Positions 9,048-19,446 are shown, counted from the first letter of the stretch. The stretch: DNA of 64,000 nt from DAIMFL01 sp964372215 (GCA_964372215.1 CAYJQC010000004.1:124001-188000), one strand, 5' to 3'. Notes: a model not told the origin generated them from the letters alone. Numbers and translations are program-made.

Positions 9048-9626
9048 TCATTGCGCTGCGGGCTCGGTGTTCGTGTCATCGTTCGGGACCGTCGCCTGTC
9101 CGGAGTGGCCGGGCATGCCGAGCACGTAGTCCGCGGGGATATCGGCGAGGCGAACGATGTGTCCGCCATAGGCCGCTGCGAAGTCCCGCGCGCCAGCTTC
9201 GCTGCCGAACGGCACTGCCTCGGGCATTCCCATGCCCCCCAATCGGCTGCTGGCGAGGACGAACCACGCCTGGCGGGCATCGATCCAGGTATCGGGCTCC
9301 GGCTGATCCCAATTGGTCGCCTTGCCCATGTCGTTGACGTAGATCGCGGCGACGTCCTTCGGTTCCTCCTTGAGCAGGGTGAATGCCACGGTGTCGCGCA
9401 CCGAGGAGAACCAGATCGGCTCTTCCCGGCTCCACAGGTGGATCTGCCCTTTCGGCCCGCCATGGTCGCTGAGCAGCATGCTGCAATAGTAGCCGGTGAT
9501 GTCGCCGGCCACCTCCTGCGGCGGCGGCACGGCCGCCGTCTTCTCTTCGCCACAAGCGGCAAGGGCCAGGGGCAACGCGAATGGCAGCGCCAAGGCCAGG
9601 CGCCGCAGCGCGGCTGGCGTTGTCAT
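9048..9626 (-). CDS. nosL: NosL, copper chaperone lipoprotein for nitrous oxide reductase
   Basis: A 192-residue outer-face lipoprotein that supplies Cu(I) for the NosZ CuZ site. The signal peptide ends in a lipobox LALAAC with Cys25 as the lipidation site. The mature protein has the NosL motif GYYCSMLLSDHGGPKGQ (the Cys-x-Met copper ligands), then a pattern typical of NosL: FSSVRDTVAFTL and the YVLG element. Its start overlaps the nosY stop by 4 bases (ATGA at 9623-9626). An acidic Asn/Asp/Glu-rich tail closes the protein. Confidence 0.95.
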   Translation of the reverse strand: MTTPAALRRLALALPFALPLALAACGEEKTAAVPPPQEVAGDITGYYCSMLLSDHGGPKGQIHLWSREEPIWFSSVRDTVAFTLLKEEPKDVAAIYVNDMGKATNWDQPEPDTWIDARQAWFVLASSRLGGMGMPEAVPFGSEAGARDFAAAYGGHIVRLADIPADYVLGMPGHSGQATVPNDDTNTEPAAQ

Positions 9627-10450
9627 AGCGACCGCCGTCGGAACAGCAGAATCGACGCCGCCAAAGGAAGCACTACCCAGCCGGCAAGTGCGGCGGCCAG
9701 GAGAGATGCCGGCAGGCCTTCGGCCTCGCCCGGCCCAGCCATTCCGCTATACAGTCCTGCCGCCTCGCTGCCGGTCTGGTTGAATAGCCGGTAAGCGTCG
9801 GCCGGATTGAGCAGCAGCAGGATGTCGAGCACGTCGGCGGTCACGATGCGCCCCTGGTCGGCCACCAGCACGCCGAGCAGTGCGGTGTCGTAGAGCAGCA
9901 CGAAGAACAGCCAGATGGCGACCGCGAGGCCAGCCGCCGTGGCGCGCTCGCGCACCACCACGCTGGCGAGCACGCCCAACGCGACGAAGGCCGCGCCGAG
10001 CAGCACCGAGCTGCCGATCATGGCGACGAATGCCGGCCAGGCGTCGACGAGCGGCGCGCCCTTGATCGCCAACGCCACCGCCGCGGCGCCGTAGCCGAGC
10101 ACGGTGGCGATCGCCAGGATGGCGCTGTGGCCTAGAAATTTGCCGAGCACCACTTCCCAGCGCGCCACCGGATAGGCGATGAGCAGGATCAGTGTGCCGC
10201 GTTCCTGTTCGCCAACGACGGCGTCGAACGACAGCAATAGCGCGATCAGCGGCAGCAGGAAGATGCTGAGGCTCGACAGGCTAACCACGACGATGGCCAG
10301 CGGATCTGCGCCGACCGTACCGATCGGGGCGCTGCCGAGCAGCGTCAGGCTCAGGGCCAGCGCCGCCAGGAGCAGCGTCGTCGCCACGATCCAGCGATTG
10401 CGCAGGCCGATCCGAATCTCCTGGCCGGCGATGGCGGGAACCGCCCTCAT
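9623..10450 (-). CDS. nosY: NosY, ABC transporter permease of the nos maturation complex
   Basis: Integral membrane permease of 275 residues with about six hydrophobic segments. It forms a complex with NosF (ATPase) and NosD and is needed to mature the CuZ centre of N2O reductase. The N-terminal AIAGQEIRIGLRNRWIVATTLL and the VVGEQERGTLILLIAYPVAR loop are typical of ABC-2-like NosY. The start is coupled to nosF by an ATGA overlap (10447-10450), and the stop is coupled to nosL in the same way. Confidence 0.94.
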   Translation of the reverse strand: MRAVPAIAGQEIRIGLRNRWIVATTLLLAALALSLTLLGSAPIGTVGADPLAIVVVSLSSLSIFLLPLIALLLSFDAVVGEQERGTLILLIAYPVARWEVVLGKFLGHSAILAIATVLGYGAAAVALAIKGAPLVDAWPAFVAMIGSSVLLGAAFVALGVLASVVVRERATAAGLAVAIWLFFVLLYDTALLGVLVADQGRIVTADVLDILLLLNPADAYRLFNQTGSEAAGLYSGMAGPGEAEGLPASLLAAALAGWVVLPLAASILLFRRRSL

Positions 10451-11364
10451 GCCGACTCCTCGCGCCGGATCAGCCGTCCGTACAGGGCCTCGAGGCCCGG
10501 CGACTCGATCTCGATATCGACGATCTCCGGCGCATCGGCGACGCGCTGCAGCAGCGCCATCTTGTTCGTCTGTTCACAGGCGAGTGCCAGATGCGTCTCG
10601 CCCCGCGCCAGGACTTCGACACGATCGCCAAGCCGCGCCAGTACCCGTGCCGTCGTGCAGGGTGCAACGGTGAGGCGCATCCGCACCGGCAGCGCCGCGG
10701 CCTGGCGCAGCTCGGCGATGCGGCCGAGCGCGATGAGCCGGCCGCGATGCAGCACGGCGATGCGGTCGGCATGGGCTTCGATCTCGGCCAAGGCATGGGT
10801 CGAGATCAGCACGGTGACGCCGTCGCGTCGCAGCCGGTCGACCATGGTGTAGAACTCGCCGCGCGACTCCGGATCGAGGCCGCTGGTAGGCTCGTCGAGC
10901 AGCAGCAGCTTCGGCGAACCGATCAGTGCCTGTGCCAGGCCGAGGCGCTGGCGCATGCCCTTGGAATAGGTCCCGACCCGCCGCCGCGCCGCGTCGGCGA
11001 GGCCGACCCGCTCCAGCAGCGCGTCGTTGCCGCGCCGCGGCTCGCCCTTGAGCCGCGCGTAGAAGTCGAGCAGTTCGCGGCCGGTCATGGCGGCATGGAA
11101 GGCGACGCTCTCGGGCAGGAAGCCGAGCGCGCGTCGCACGGCGGCGCTGTGGCTGGCCGCCGGATCCTCGCCGAATACCCGGACCCGGCCGCTGTCGGGC
11201 ACGACCAGGCCGAGGATGAGCTTGACCAGCGTGGTCTTGCCGGCGCCGTTGTGGCCGACCAGGGCCAGTGCCTCGCCCGGCATCAGCGCGAGACTCACGT
11301 CGGCCACGGCCGACACGTCGCCATAGGTCTTCGCCACTGAATCGACGCTGACGATCGCGCTCAC
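10447..11364 (-). CDS. nosF: NosF, ABC transporter ATP-binding protein of the nos maturation complex
   Basis: A 305-residue ABC ATPase. Walker A is GHNGAGKTT near residues 36-44, the signature region reads YSKGMRQRLGLAQAL, and Walker B is LLLLDEPTSGLD. It powers NosDFY during NosZ copper-site assembly. I chose GTG 11364 (MSAIVSVDSVAKTYG) because it begins the ABC fold and overlaps the nosD stop as GTGA; the longer open frame upstream lies inside nosD. Confidence 0.94.
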   Translation of the reverse strand: MSAIVSVDSVAKTYGDVSAVADVSLALMPGEALALVGHNGAGKTTLVKLILGLVVPDSGRVRVFGEDPAASHSAAVRRALGFLPESVAFHAAMTGRELLDFYARLKGEPRRGNDALLERVGLADAARRRVGTYSKGMRQRLGLAQALIGSPKLLLLDEPTSGLDPESRGEFYTMVDRLRRDGVTVLISTHALAEIEAHADRIAVLHRGRLIALGRIAELRQAAALPVRMRLTVAPCTTARVLARLGDRVEVLARGETHLALACEQTNKMALLQRVADAPEIVDIEIESPGLEALYGRLIRREESA

Positions 11365-12620
11365 GGCCGGGCCCCCGCCGTCGGCACCGGCGGCTGCATC
11401 AGCGGTGCGGTGTCGATCACGCCACCGGGATACAGCGCGGGAAAGCGTGCCTGGGCCCAGCGGATGGTCTGCACCGCCGGGCTGTTGAGCAGCAGCTTGG
11501 CCTGCGGCAGGGTCCACAATATCTCGTCCATCAGGTCGTTGGGGCGATAGGCGGCGTCCGCGATGCCGTCGCCATCGAGGTCGAAGGCCGGATTGTCGCT
11601 CCAGTAGTTGCCGCGTCCGCCGTCGGTCCACTCGACCAGCCGGGTGCTGACATACTTGACCTGGGTTCGATTGCGGATGAAGGCGTTGCCGGTGACGCGA
11701 TTGCGCTCGGACCCGGCGGTGAAGTGGATCCCGATGGGGCAGCCTTCAAACCAGTTGTCTGCGATCAGGTTCTTGTTGGCGTTGTAAATGAACACGCATT
11801 TTTCGTGGCCGTTCCGAACCACGTTGCCAGTGATCACCGAATCGTTGGCGGCGTTCAGCATCAGCCCGTGGTCGCGGTCGTCGATGCTGACATTGTCGCG
11901 AATCTCGAGACGGTCGGAGAACATGATCGCCCAGCCGATGTGATTGCCAGTCGAATGGTTGCCGATCACCCGGCTGTCCTGGGTGTACATGTAGTGGATG
12001 GCGAATCGCAGTTCGGTGAACCGGTTGTCCTGGAACAGTACGTTGCGGCTGGTGGTGACGAAGATGCCATCGCGACCGAAACGCACGTCGTTGCCGATCA
12101 CCTGGGCGCCGGGAGCGTTCCAGATCGAGACCCCGTTGCCGGCCTCCGACAGGCGGAGGTCGTCGCGGCCGACGATGACATTGTCCTTGACCAGCGAGCC
12201 GCTGGCGCCGTGCAGATAGACGCCGAACAGGTTGCCCTCGAGGCGGTTGCCGACGATTGCCGCGTCCGGCGCCGTCTGACGGACGAGAACCGCCGAATCC
12301 ATGGCCGGCAGATCGGTGCCGGATCCGCGGATGGTCAGGCCTTCGATACGGATCCCCGGGGCCAGCAGCGTGACGACGCTACCCTTGCCCGGCCCGACAA
12401 GCACCGCACCTGGCTCGCCGATCAGCGACAGGCGCCGATCGATCACGACAGGGCCCGTGTGGGTGCCCTCCTGCAGTCGAAGGACATCCCCCGGCGTGGC
12501 GGCGTCCACGGCTGTCTGCAGCGAATCGCCGGGCCCGACTTCTCGCTCTGCCGCCGCGGCCGGCGTAAGGCCGGCCATGGCGAGCATGGCAAGGAGGCTG
12601 AGTTGAAGGTGAATTCCCAT
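11361..12620 (-). CDS. nosD: NosD, periplasmic right-handed beta-helix copper-site maturation protein
   Basis: A 419-residue exported protein with a Sec leader (GIHLQLSLLAMLAMAGLTPAA). It is followed by an LQTAVDAATPGDVLRLQEG entry and many short N-x-I/V-x-x-N repeats (GNRLEGNLFGVYL, KDNVIVGRDD, GNHSTGNHIGW), the signature of the carbohydrate-binding/CASH beta-helix. NosD binds NosL and NosZ while copper and sulfur are delivered to CuZ. ATG 12620 was chosen because it begins the signal peptide; the upstream in-frame extension overlaps the nosZ 3' end and is Arg/Pro-rich. It lies 65 bases after nosZ. Confidence 0.94.
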   Translation of the reverse strand: MGIHLQLSLLAMLAMAGLTPAAAAEREVGPGDSLQTAVDAATPGDVLRLQEGTHTGPVVIDRRLSLIGEPGAVLVGPGKGSVVTLLAPGIRIEGLTIRGSGTDLPAMDSAVLVRQTAPDAAIVGNRLEGNLFGVYLHGASGSLVKDNVIVGRDDLRLSEAGNGVSIWNAPGAQVIGNDVRFGRDGIFVTTSRNVLFQDNRFTELRFAIHYMYTQDSRVIGNHSTGNHIGWAIMFSDRLEIRDNVSIDDRDHGLMLNAANDSVITGNVVRNGHEKCVFIYNANKNLIADNWFEGCPIGIHFTAGSERNRVTGNAFIRNRTQVKYVSTRLVEWTDGGRGNYWSDNPAFDLDGDGIADAAYRPNDLMDEILWTLPQAKLLLNSPAVQTIRWAQARFPALYPGGVIDTAPLMQPPVPTAGARP

Positions 12621-12685
12621 GGCATGGGCCCGGGGCTGCGGGGACCGGCCGCCGGCGATGCCGGCGACCGATCCCCGGCGCCCGG

Positions 12686-14608
12686 TTACGACGTCCGCGG
12701 CTCGACGAGCATGCGGCCCTTCATTTCCATGTGGAGGGCGTGGCAGAACCACTGGCAGTAAAACCAGTGAACGCCGGGCCTGTCCGCGGTGAAGGTGACC
12801 GAGGCCGTGGCCTGCGGTCCGACCTCCATCGCGACGCCGTGGTTCGTCATGGTGAAGCCGTGGGTCAGATCCTCCACGTCGTCGATGTTGGTGATGGTGA
12901 CCGTAACCTCGTCACCTTGCTTCACGGTGAAGCTCTCCAGGCTGAAGGCCGGCGCGGCCGAGAACATGTAGACCCGGACCTTGTTGCCGTCGCGGATCAC
13001 GTCCGCCGCCCCCTCGAGGTCGACGCCGTCGGCTTCCGCCTGCTTGCGCGCATCTTCCCACATCGGGTCGTTACGGTCCCAGATGTGAACCGGGTTGACC
13101 TTGGAGCGGTGGACAATGGTGGCGTCGTGGGGCTCGGCAAAGCTCGGGCCGTCATGGACGATCTTCATCTCGTCACCGGAGATGTCGATGAGCTGATCGT
13201 TCTCCGGCTTGAGCGGGCCCACATTGAGGAACCGGTCCTTGGAGAATTTGTTGAGCGAGATCAGCCATTTCCCGTCCGCTTCCTTGGTCTGGCCCATGGA
13301 GGAATGGTTGTGGCCCGGCTGATAGTGGACGTCGATCTTCTGGATGATCGGATCGACATCCTCGCCGTTGAACGCCTGGATCGCCTTCTCGATGTTCCAT
13401 TTGCAGATCTGGCTGTCGAGGAACAGCGTGGTAAATGCATTGCCCTTACCGTCAAAGGCGGTATGGAGCGGTCCGAGGCCAAGCTCCGGCTCCGCCACGA
13501 TGACGCCGCGCGGCTCGATCTTGTCGTCGAACAGGTCGTCGAGCCTGCGCACGTCTATGACCGAGACCGTCGGCGACAGCTTGCCGTTGGCGACGACATG
13601 GATGCCGTCTGGTGCGGTGTTGATGCCGTGCGGGCTGTTCGGAATCGGGACATAGCGGGTATAGGGCGAGCCGTGCCGGCCGTCGACGACGGGAACGCCG
13701 TTGTGCTCGGTGTAGTCGCCCTTCTTCACCGCTTCCTCGATGCGGGCGATGTTGAAGATGGTGATCCAATCCTGCTCGGCCGAGGTCATCTCGGCGAGAT
13801 TCACGCCGCCTTCGGAATTGTAGCAGGTCGAGAAGCAGTACTTGCCCTGATAGTCGGCATCGACGTTGTCGAGATTGCCGTCGACCATGACCTGCCAGGC
13901 GATCTTCATGGTGTCGCCGTCGATGGCCGTGAAGATGCCATGATACTTGTCCGGCTCGTCCAGGATCATGCCGTCGTTGGGCAGCGGCAGGCGGTCCTCG
14001 CCGTTGGCGAAGACATAGCCTGTGCGCGGAAACTTCTGTACGCGCAGGCCGTGCACCGCCTCCATGTTCGGGATCTCGATGATCTTGTCGCACTTCATCA
14101 CGTCGCAGCGTACCCGTGCCACGCGGGAGTTCGCCTTGTCGTTCATGAACACATAGCGCCCGTCATAGGTGCCGTCAGTGAACGACATGTGCGGGTGATG
14201 CAGGTCGCCGTTCAAATACACGCCGCCGCGGCTCGCGAGGAACTTCTTGGTCTCCTCGGTCAGGCCCTCGGTCAGGATCTTCTTGCTTTCGTTGGTCAGG
14301 CCCCAGCCTGTGGCGCTGCAGCGGTTGAACACCGGTACCCGCATGAGCTCGCGCATCGACGGCAGCCCGACGATCCTGAGCTCGCCGCACTGCCCGCTGG
14401 AGAAGAAGACGTAGTACTCGTCGAGCTCGCCCGGCCCGACATTCGCCTCGTTGCCGGTCTCCGCCCGACTCATCCTGGGTGCCAGCAAGGCGCCGCCGGC
14501 AAGTCCTCCGGCGGCTCCGGTCAGCCCGGCGAGGGTCGCCGCCTTGGCGCCGCCGCCGATCAGATCGCGCCTGCTGAAGCCCTTGTCGTCGTCATTCTTC
14601 TTGGACAT
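12686..14608 (-). CDS. nosZ: NosZ, nitrous-oxide reductase (clade I, Tat-exported)
   Basis: Terminal reductase of N2O to N2 in the periplasm, 640 residues. The leader has a Tat motif ([10 protein letters not shown]). The beta-propeller holds the CuZ histidines, visible as [38 protein letters not shown] and AEPHDATI. The C-terminal cupredoxin domain has the CuA motif [12 protein letters not shown]. The Tat leader with nosR and nosX in the operon places it in clade I. ATG 14608 follows AGGGAG with good spacing; the longer frame to 14647 overlaps nosR. All the expected copper-binding motifs appear present, so the enzyme looks functional. Confidence 0.97.
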   Translation of the reverse strand: MSKKNDDDKGFSRRDLIGGGAKAATLAGLTGAAGGLAGGALLAPRMSRAETGNEANVGPGELDEYYVFFSSGQCGELRIVGLPSMRELMRVPVFNRCSATGWGLTNESKKILTEGLTEETKKFLASRGGVYLNGDLHHPHMSFTDGTYDGRYVFMNDKANSRVARVRCDVMKCDKIIEIPNMEAVHGLRVQKFPRTGYVFANGEDRLPLPNDGMILDEPDKYHGIFTAIDGDTMKIAWQVMVDGNLDNVDADYQGKYCFSTCYNSEGGVNLAEMTSAEQDWITIFNIARIEEAVKKGDYTEHNGVPVVDGRHGSPYTRYVPIPNSPHGINTAPDGIHVVANGKLSPTVSVIDVRRLDDLFDDKIEPRGVIVAEPELGLGPLHTAFDGKGNAFTTLFLDSQICKWNIEKAIQAFNGEDVDPIIQKIDVHYQPGHNHSSMGQTKEADGKWLISLNKFSKDRFLNVGPLKPENDQLIDISGDEMKIVHDGPSFAEPHDATIVHRSKVNPVHIWDRNDPMWEDARKQAEADGVDLEGAADVIRDGNKVRVYMFSAAPAFSLESFTVKQGDEVTVTITNIDDVEDLTHGFTMTNHGVAMEVGPQATASVTFTADRPGVHWFYCQWFCHALHMEMKGRMLVEPRTS

Positions 14609-14639
14609 CTGAGTCTCCCTCTCAGTTGGTCGGTGCCGT

Positions 14640-16892
14640 CTAGGCACCAGTGACCGGCTCTGCCGCCGTGGCGGCGCGTGCCGTGTGGCCGGAGGCTCCC
14701 GGCCGAGTTGCGGGGGACGACAGCGCCTCGCGCTTCTCGCGCTTGAGGCGACGCTGGATCACCACGGGACATTTCTGGTCGTGATGGTAGAGAACCTGGC
14801 AGTGCAGGCAGGAAATGCACTCGTTAGGATTGATGTGTCCCTCCGGATGGATCGCCTGAACCGGGCATTCGTTGTGGCAGCGCATGCAGGGGTGGCCGCA
14901 TTCGCGGTAGCGCTTCAGCCAGTCGAACATCCGCATACGGCCGGGAATCGCCAGCGCCGCGCCGAGCGGACAGAGATAGCGGCAGAAGAAGCGCTCGATG
15001 AACAGCCCGGCGCCGACGAGCGCCACGGCGAACAGCACGAACCACCAGTCGCGCATGAACCGCAGGATGATCGCGGTCTTGAACGGTTCGATTTCGGCGA
15101 GCTGCTCGGCGTAGGCAAGCGAGCCCAGCGAGACGCCGAACAGCAGCAGGAAGATCATGTACTTGATTGGCCACAGCCGCTCGTGCAGCCACCAGGGCAC
15201 GAAGATCTGCGGCACCTTGAGCAGCTTGGCACCGCGGTTGGCCAGCTCCTGCAGCGCGCCGAACGGGCAGAGCCAGCCGCAGAACGGCCCGCGCCCCCAG
15301 AACAGCAGCGCCGCCGCCACCGAGAACCAGAGGATGAAGATCAGCGGATCGACCAGGAAGTAGGACCACCGAAACTCGGAGCGAACCGCGCCGGCAAAGG
15401 CGAGCACGTTGACCACCGAGAGCTGCGCCTGGGCGACCCAGCCGAGCCAGACCAGCGTCACCGCGAGATAGCCTAGGCGGACGCGATCGAACAGCACCGG
15501 CCGCCGCACGAACCAGTCCTGGAAGAAGAACAGGAAGGTGAGGGCAATCAGCATCACCGCGAGCACGGCGATGGAGACGATCTTGCTGCGCCAGATCCGT
15601 TGCCACAGCGGGGTCTCGCCGGCATCGAGGCCGCCGTCGACTGCGGTGCCGGCCGGGGCCTGGGTCGCGGGCGCTTCCGCCACGACCGCGGTCGCCGCGG
15701 GAGCGCCGTGCTTGCGATAGCGCTCGGGCAACTGATAGCCGAGCTCGAAGCTGGTGAAGGCCTTCTCGATCGGGCCTGTCGCCCGCTGGACCAGGAGCTG
15801 GAGCCGCCACGGCTGGGCAGGGTCAAACTCGGTGCCCTCCGGCACGACGAACACGCCAATGTCGGGAAAGGAAGGCGCGCCTGCGGCGGCGATCGCGCCG
15901 ATTCGCCGATGCAGCTTGTCTCGGAAGCGGATGGTTTCGGTGCCTTGCACCAGTTCGATGCGGTCGAAGATGCCGCCGCGCACATAGCCCGAGCCCTTGA
16001 AGGAGTAGCGGCCCTCGCCGGCGACCAGGATCGCCTGCTGTCCCGGCTCCAGCATCTTCTCGAGATTGGCGTATTCGGCCTCGCCGAGCAGGCTGAGACC
16101 GATGGCCTTCTGGCTTACCAGGGCGACATAGAGATCGATGAAGCGATCGTCGGGCTGGCCGCGTTCGGGCTTGCCGGCCGCCTTGGCATTGCCGGAGCGC
16201 TGGAAGGCATCGTTGACGTCGCCCACCGACAAGCTCAAGCGGCGCACCGACCCCTCGCCGAGCAGGGTTTGCCAATCGGCAATGCCGCCGGCATCGGGAT
16301 CGACCACCCAGTCGGAGGCGGCCGTCGCTTGCGACCCGCCGACGCCAATCCGGCGGGCCGCCCGCGCCGCCGAGCGTACCAGGCTGTCGCCAATCACCAG
16401 CACCGTGACGGTGGCGCCGCTCACAATGTCGACGTCAGGCGCCGACTGGCCGGCATCGACCGCCTCGAGCGGGTTGTAGCCGACATAGGCGCCCATGAAA
16501 TCGACGATGCGGGCTTCTGGAATGCCGACCAGCACGATCGGCTCGTGGTGCTCGACCAGCTTGGCACCACGGATCGTGCCGTCCGGGTCGATCGCCACCA
16601 CGATGCGGATCGGTTTGCCGGAGTATCCGGTCGAGTCGACGAAATCCGAGTTCAGGAAGGCGTATCCAACGGTGGCACCGTTGCGCTCGACAGGAACCAT
16701 CGGCGGGTCGCCCTGGGCCGCGCCGAAGCCGTCGGCGCCGGCAATCAGGTCGCCAGGCGCCACTTGACCAATGAAATCAGAGAGCTGGCTTTCTGCGCGT
16801 GCCTCGATCGCCATGGCGAATAGGGCCACTAACAAACAACCCAACCCGGCCAGGGCTCCCGCCACTCCGCGTCTCATCCTGGCTTTCCACAT
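14640..16892 (-). CDS. nosR: NosR, membrane flavo-iron-sulfur electron donor/regulator of N2O reduction
   Basis: A polytopic protein of about 750 residues. After a signal-like N terminus comes a periplasmic FMN-binding domain with the flavinylation-type motif [16 protein letters not shown] (about residues 160-180). Several transmembrane segments follow, then two CxxxCP-like cysteine groups ([15 protein letters not shown] and [12 protein letters not shown]). Two C-terminal 4Fe-4S motifs end the protein ([18 protein letters not shown] and [19 protein letters not shown]). NosR feeds electrons to NosZ and is flavinylated by NosX. ATG 16892 is used, with AGGAG about 12 bases upstream; an ATG at 16877 is also possible. 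An FNR/NNR-type box lies 64 bases upstream. Confidence 0.95.
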   Translation of the reverse strand: MWKARMRRGVAGALAGLGCLLVALFAMAIEARAESQLSDFIGQVAPGDLIAGADGFGAAQGDPPMVPVERNGATVGYAFLNSDFVDSTGYSGKPIRIVVAIDPDGTIRGAKLVEHHEPIVLVGIPEARIVDFMGAYVGYNPLEAVDAGQSAPDVDIVSGATVTVLVIGDSLVRSAARAARRIGVGGSQATAASDWVVDPDAGGIADWQTLLGEGSVRRLSLSVGDVNDAFQRSGNAKAAGKPERGQPDDRFIDLYVALVSQKAIGLSLLGEAEYANLEKMLEPGQQAILVAGEGRYSFKGSGYVRGGIFDRIELVQGTETIRFRDKLHRRIGAIAAAGAPSFPDIGVFVVPEGTEFDPAQPWRLQLLVQRATGPIEKAFTSFELGYQLPERYRKHGAPAATAVVAEAPATQAPAGTAVDGGLDAGETPLWQRIWRSKIVSIAVLAVMLIALTFLFFFQDWFVRRPVLFDRVRLGYLAVTLVWLGWVAQAQLSVVNVLAFAGAVRSEFRWSYFLVDPLIFILWFSVAAALLFWGRGPFCGWLCPFGALQELANRGAKLLKVPQIFVPWWLHERLWPIKYMIFLLLFGVSLGSLAYAEQLAEIEPFKTAIILRFMRDWWFVLFAVALVGAGLFIERFFCRYLCPLGAALAIPGRMRMFDWLKRYRECGHPCMRCHNECPVQAIHPEGHINPNECISCLHCQVLYHHDQKCPVVIQRRLKREKREALSSPATRPGASGHTARAATAAEPVTGA

Positions 16893-16955
16893 GTAAAAAT
16901 GACTCTCCTGCCCGTCTGAAGCGGCTCTTTGTATCGTTCTTGTGCAGCGCAGCAA

Positions 16956-16969
16956 TTGATCCATCACAA
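16956..16969 (-). promoter_or_regulatory. FNR/NnrR-type operator upstream of nosR
   Basis: The + strand reads TTGAT-CCAT-CACAA, a TTG-N8-CAA box of the Crp/Fnr family (consensus TTGAT-N4-ATCAA for FNR/FixK). Reading leftward toward nosR, GATACA at 16930-16935 lies where a -10 box should be for a class II site centred at -41.5. The match is seen directly; which protein binds it is inferred. Confidence 0.65.
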
Positions 16970-17057
16970 ATAACGCTAACATCTTTGTATGCCAGAATTA
17001 AGCTACTGAGGTTCATGGGGTGTTCCACCCGGCGTGGGGTGAGGGGAGGCAGCGGCG

Positions 17058-17996
17058 GTGGTGGCAAGACCGACATTGCTGGGTAAGGACCCGGAGGCGA
17101 ACGCCCCAGATTTGCGGCATCTGATCGGGATCGCCGGCGCGATCGAGGTCGAGGCGGTGCGTCGCTATGGGGAGCTGGCCCAGGAAATGGAACGACGCGG
17201 CGAACTCGAAACCGCGGCGACGTTCCGTCAGATGAGCGAAATCGAAGCGCGCCACGTCGATGCGGTCAAGCGCTGGGCCGAGTCGTTACACGAGACAGTG
17301 CCGCCGGCGCAGGACTTCGCCTGGCAACTGCCGCGCGAAATCGGCGCGTCGTGGGACGAGGTGGGCAACAGCTCGCTGCTGAGTCCCTATCGCGCCCTGG
17401 CGATCGCGGTAACCAACGAGGAGCGCGCCTTCGCGCTCTATGCCTTTGTCGCGGCGCGTGCGGCGGATCCGCGCGTCGCCCACGAAGCCGAGGCCATGGC
17501 GCGCGAGGAACTTGCCCACGCCGCCGAGCTGCGGGTGCTGCGCCGCCAGGCCTATCGTCGGGAGTACGCCGGCAGCCCGCCTGCCCGGCCCGGCCCGGTC
17601 GAGAGCGTGGCCGTATTTCGTGCCCTCGAGCAGCGCCTGACCCAAGCCGCCGCCGACGTGCATGAGGCGCTCGCCCGGGCCCTCCATCTGGCGGGCGATG
17701 CAGCCAGCGCGGCGCTGGTGGAGGCGATGGCGCGGCAGGAGCGCGAGCCGGTCGTTGGCGGAGGCATCCGCATTCCGCAAGTTGGTCCGTCGGCTCCGGG
17801 CCAGGGGCGCGCGTCCTCGGCCCTGCTGCGGCGAGCCGAGCAACCGCTCGAGCGCGCCAGCGAGATCTACGAGGACTTGATCGCCCACGCCTCCGGCGAG
17901 GCGCTGCTGGCGGCGGAACAGGCGGCGTTGGCGGCGGTGGTCGAGCGAATCGCGTTGCTCGCCAAGCGGATCGAGGAAACTGAGCGCGCCGTCTGA
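17058..17996 (+). CDS. Ferritin-like/rubrerythrin-family di-iron protein beside nos
   Basis: A 312-residue, largely helical protein. The N-terminal half carries a ferritin-like di-iron pattern: Glu30/Glu32 in helix 1, Glu63-x-x-His66 in helix 2, Glu121/Glu122 in helix 3 and Glu151-x-x-His154 in helix 4. The C-terminal half (about residues 185-312) is another helical stretch without the ligand pattern, so total length is about twice a simple rubrerythrin domain. It lacks the rubredoxin Cys pairs. GTG 17058 is preceded by GAGGGGAGG. It is divergent from nosR and shares that upstream region, so the box at 16956 could serve both. A role in iron, peroxide or NO handling during denitrification is inference. 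Confidence 0.75.
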   Translation: MVARPTLLGKDPEANAPDLRHLIGIAGAIEVEAVRRYGELAQEMERRGELETAATFRQMSEIEARHVDAVKRWAESLHETVPPAQDFAWQLPREIGASWDEVGNSSLLSPYRALAIAVTNEERAFALYAFVAARAADPRVAHEAEAMAREELAHAAELRVLRRQAYRREYAGSPPARPGPVESVAVFRALEQRLTQAAADVHEALARALHLAGDAASAALVEAMARQEREPVVGGGIRIPQVGPSAPGQGRASSALLRRAEQPLERASEIYEDLIAHASGEALLAAEQAALAAVVERIALLAKRIEETERAV

Positions 17997-18019
17997 GGCG
18001 GATACCCGGTGTCGGTTCT

Positions 18020-19213
18020 TCAGCCGCGCTCGGGCCGGGGCGTCGACTCAAGGCAGATCGGCGCATAGACCATGAGGAAGCAGAGCCAGCCGAGGGCCCA
18101 GGCGGCGCCGGCGGCATCGAGCAGAGCTTCGGAACCGGTGCCGAGGGCGGAGGATACGCGCACCAGCCCCGAGAGCAGGATCAGGCCATAGGCAAGGACG
18201 GTGAGCGGCGCGGCGACGATCCTGCGCCCGCTATGGCCGAGGGCGACGCGGCTCATCATGGCTAGGGTCAGCAGGCCGACGGCGCCGCTGCCGAGGGCAT
18301 GCAGGGCGGCATCGGGCGGCAGCCAGTCGAACGCTGCCCCGGCGCGCAGCAGGAAGGCAACCGGCAGCCAGAGAAAGGCGAGGTGCAGCACCACGAGAAT
18401 CGGCTGGCGCCAGCTCACCCAGCCACGCCACGGCACCATGCGGAGTCCGTTGGCCAGCCCGGCCGCCGCGGCCACGATGCCGAGCAGCAGGTCGTTCGCG
18501 CCGAACAAGTCGACCAGGACGATGGCCGCGGTCAGCGCGATCGCGGCAATGTCGACGCGTTTCCAGCTGGCGATGCCGGCCTGGGGCAGGGCGTTGCCGG
18601 TGAAGAACGGGATAACCCGCCCGCCCATGACCACCATCATCAGCGCGACCAGGTCGAGCGCCACCTGGAGCAGGCGGCTCGGGTCCCAGTCGACCTGGCC
18701 GAGGGCGGCCAGATGGATCGCGACGTTGAGCCCGGCCAGCGCCAGCACCGCGATCGGAAACATCAGGTTGCGCCGATTGCCGGTGAGCAGGATCGGGCGC
18801 AGCAGTACGATCGCCATCGCCGGCAGGAACAATCCATCGACGACGATGGCGAGCCATGGAAGCGGCGTCGCTGGCAGCAGCAGGAAGGCCCGTCCGGCCA
18901 CCCATAGCAACGCCAGCGCCGCGAGCGGCAGCCCGCGCGCCGTCGGTCGGCCGGTCCAGTTCTGCGCTGCGGTCAGCAGGAATCCGGCAAACACCGCCAG
19001 GGCGAAGCCGAATATCATCTCGTGGCCGTGCCAGAGGCTGCCGGCAAGCTGGCCCGGTTGCGCGACGTAACCGGCCCGGATCAGCAGCCACAGCGGCACC
19101 GCCGTCGCCCCGAATGCGCCGGCCAGCAGGAAGAACGGTCGGAACGGCACGCTGAACAGGGCGAAACCCGACATGGACCGTCTGCCTTCTGCGATGTGGC
19201 CGCTTGAGACCAT
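18020..19213 (-). CDS. nnrS: NnrS family membrane protein
   Basis: Haem- and copper-containing membrane protein of 397 residues associated with NO tolerance in denitrifiers. It has about twelve hydrophobic segments. Visible family features are the N-terminal FSVPFRPFFLLAG, the LWHGHEMIFGFALAVFAGFLLTAAQNWTG stretch (shown here only in parts: WHGHEMIFGF and LLTAAQNWTG) and GGRVIPFFTGNALP. ATG 19213 was chosen because GGAGG lies 8 bases upstream; the longer reading frame to 19321 lacks this. A TTG-N8-CAA box lies 95 bases upstream between this gene and the divergent Crp/Fnr regulator. Confidence 0.93.
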   Translation of the reverse strand: MVSSGHIAEGRRSMSGFALFSVPFRPFFLLAGAFGATAVPLWLLIRAGYVAQPGQLAGSLWHGHEMIFGFALAVFAGFLLTAAQNWTGRPTARGLPLAALALLWVAGRAFLLLPATPLPWLAIVVDGLFLPAMAIVLLRPILLTGNRRNLMFPIAVLALAGLNVAIHLAALGQVDWDPSRLLQVALDLVALMMVVMGGRVIPFFTGNALPQAGIASWKRVDIAAIALTAAIVLVDLFGANDLLLGIVAAAAGLANGLRMVPWRGWVSWRQPILVVLHLAFLWLPVAFLLRAGAAFDWLPPDAALHALGSGAVGLLTLAMMSRVALGHSGRRIVAAPLTVLAYGLILLSGLVRVSSALGTGSEALLDAAGAAWALGWLCFLMVYAPICLESTPRPERG

Positions 19214-19307
19214 ACTGATTTCCTCCAGCCCGTGGGCTACAGTCGATGGCTGGAATCCGCCAGGACCGGTCCTGGCGGCAATTCTGGCCGGGGCGCCGAT
19301 CGGCTCT

Positions 19308-19321
19308 TTGCCGCACCGCAA
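19308..19321. promoter_or_regulatory. NnrR/Dnr-type operator between nnrS and the Crp/Fnr gene
   Basis: The sequence is TTGCC-GCAC-CGCAA, a TTG-N8-CAA palindrome close to the NNR/Dnr form TTGCG-N4-CGCAA. Reading toward nnrS, CAGAAT at 19281-19286 (revcomp) is a -10-like hexamer at about class II spacing. It could control nnrS and the divergent regulator gene together. Confidence 0.6.
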
Positions 19322-19446
19322 ACAAGGCTAAGATATGCGCCGCTGGCGGATGCGCCGCGGGGGAATCGGGCCAGGTTCGGCCGGTGCAGTTGGTCGTCGG
19401 TGTCGAAACCAGCGTCCGGGCGTCGGGCCCGGGGGGAGTATGCGGC

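Noticed and set aside
16777..17255. Small leftward ORFs across the nosR upstream region, as a possible extra nos gene
   Set aside because: They overlap the nosR N terminus or the ferritin-like gene in other frames and show no recognisable family.
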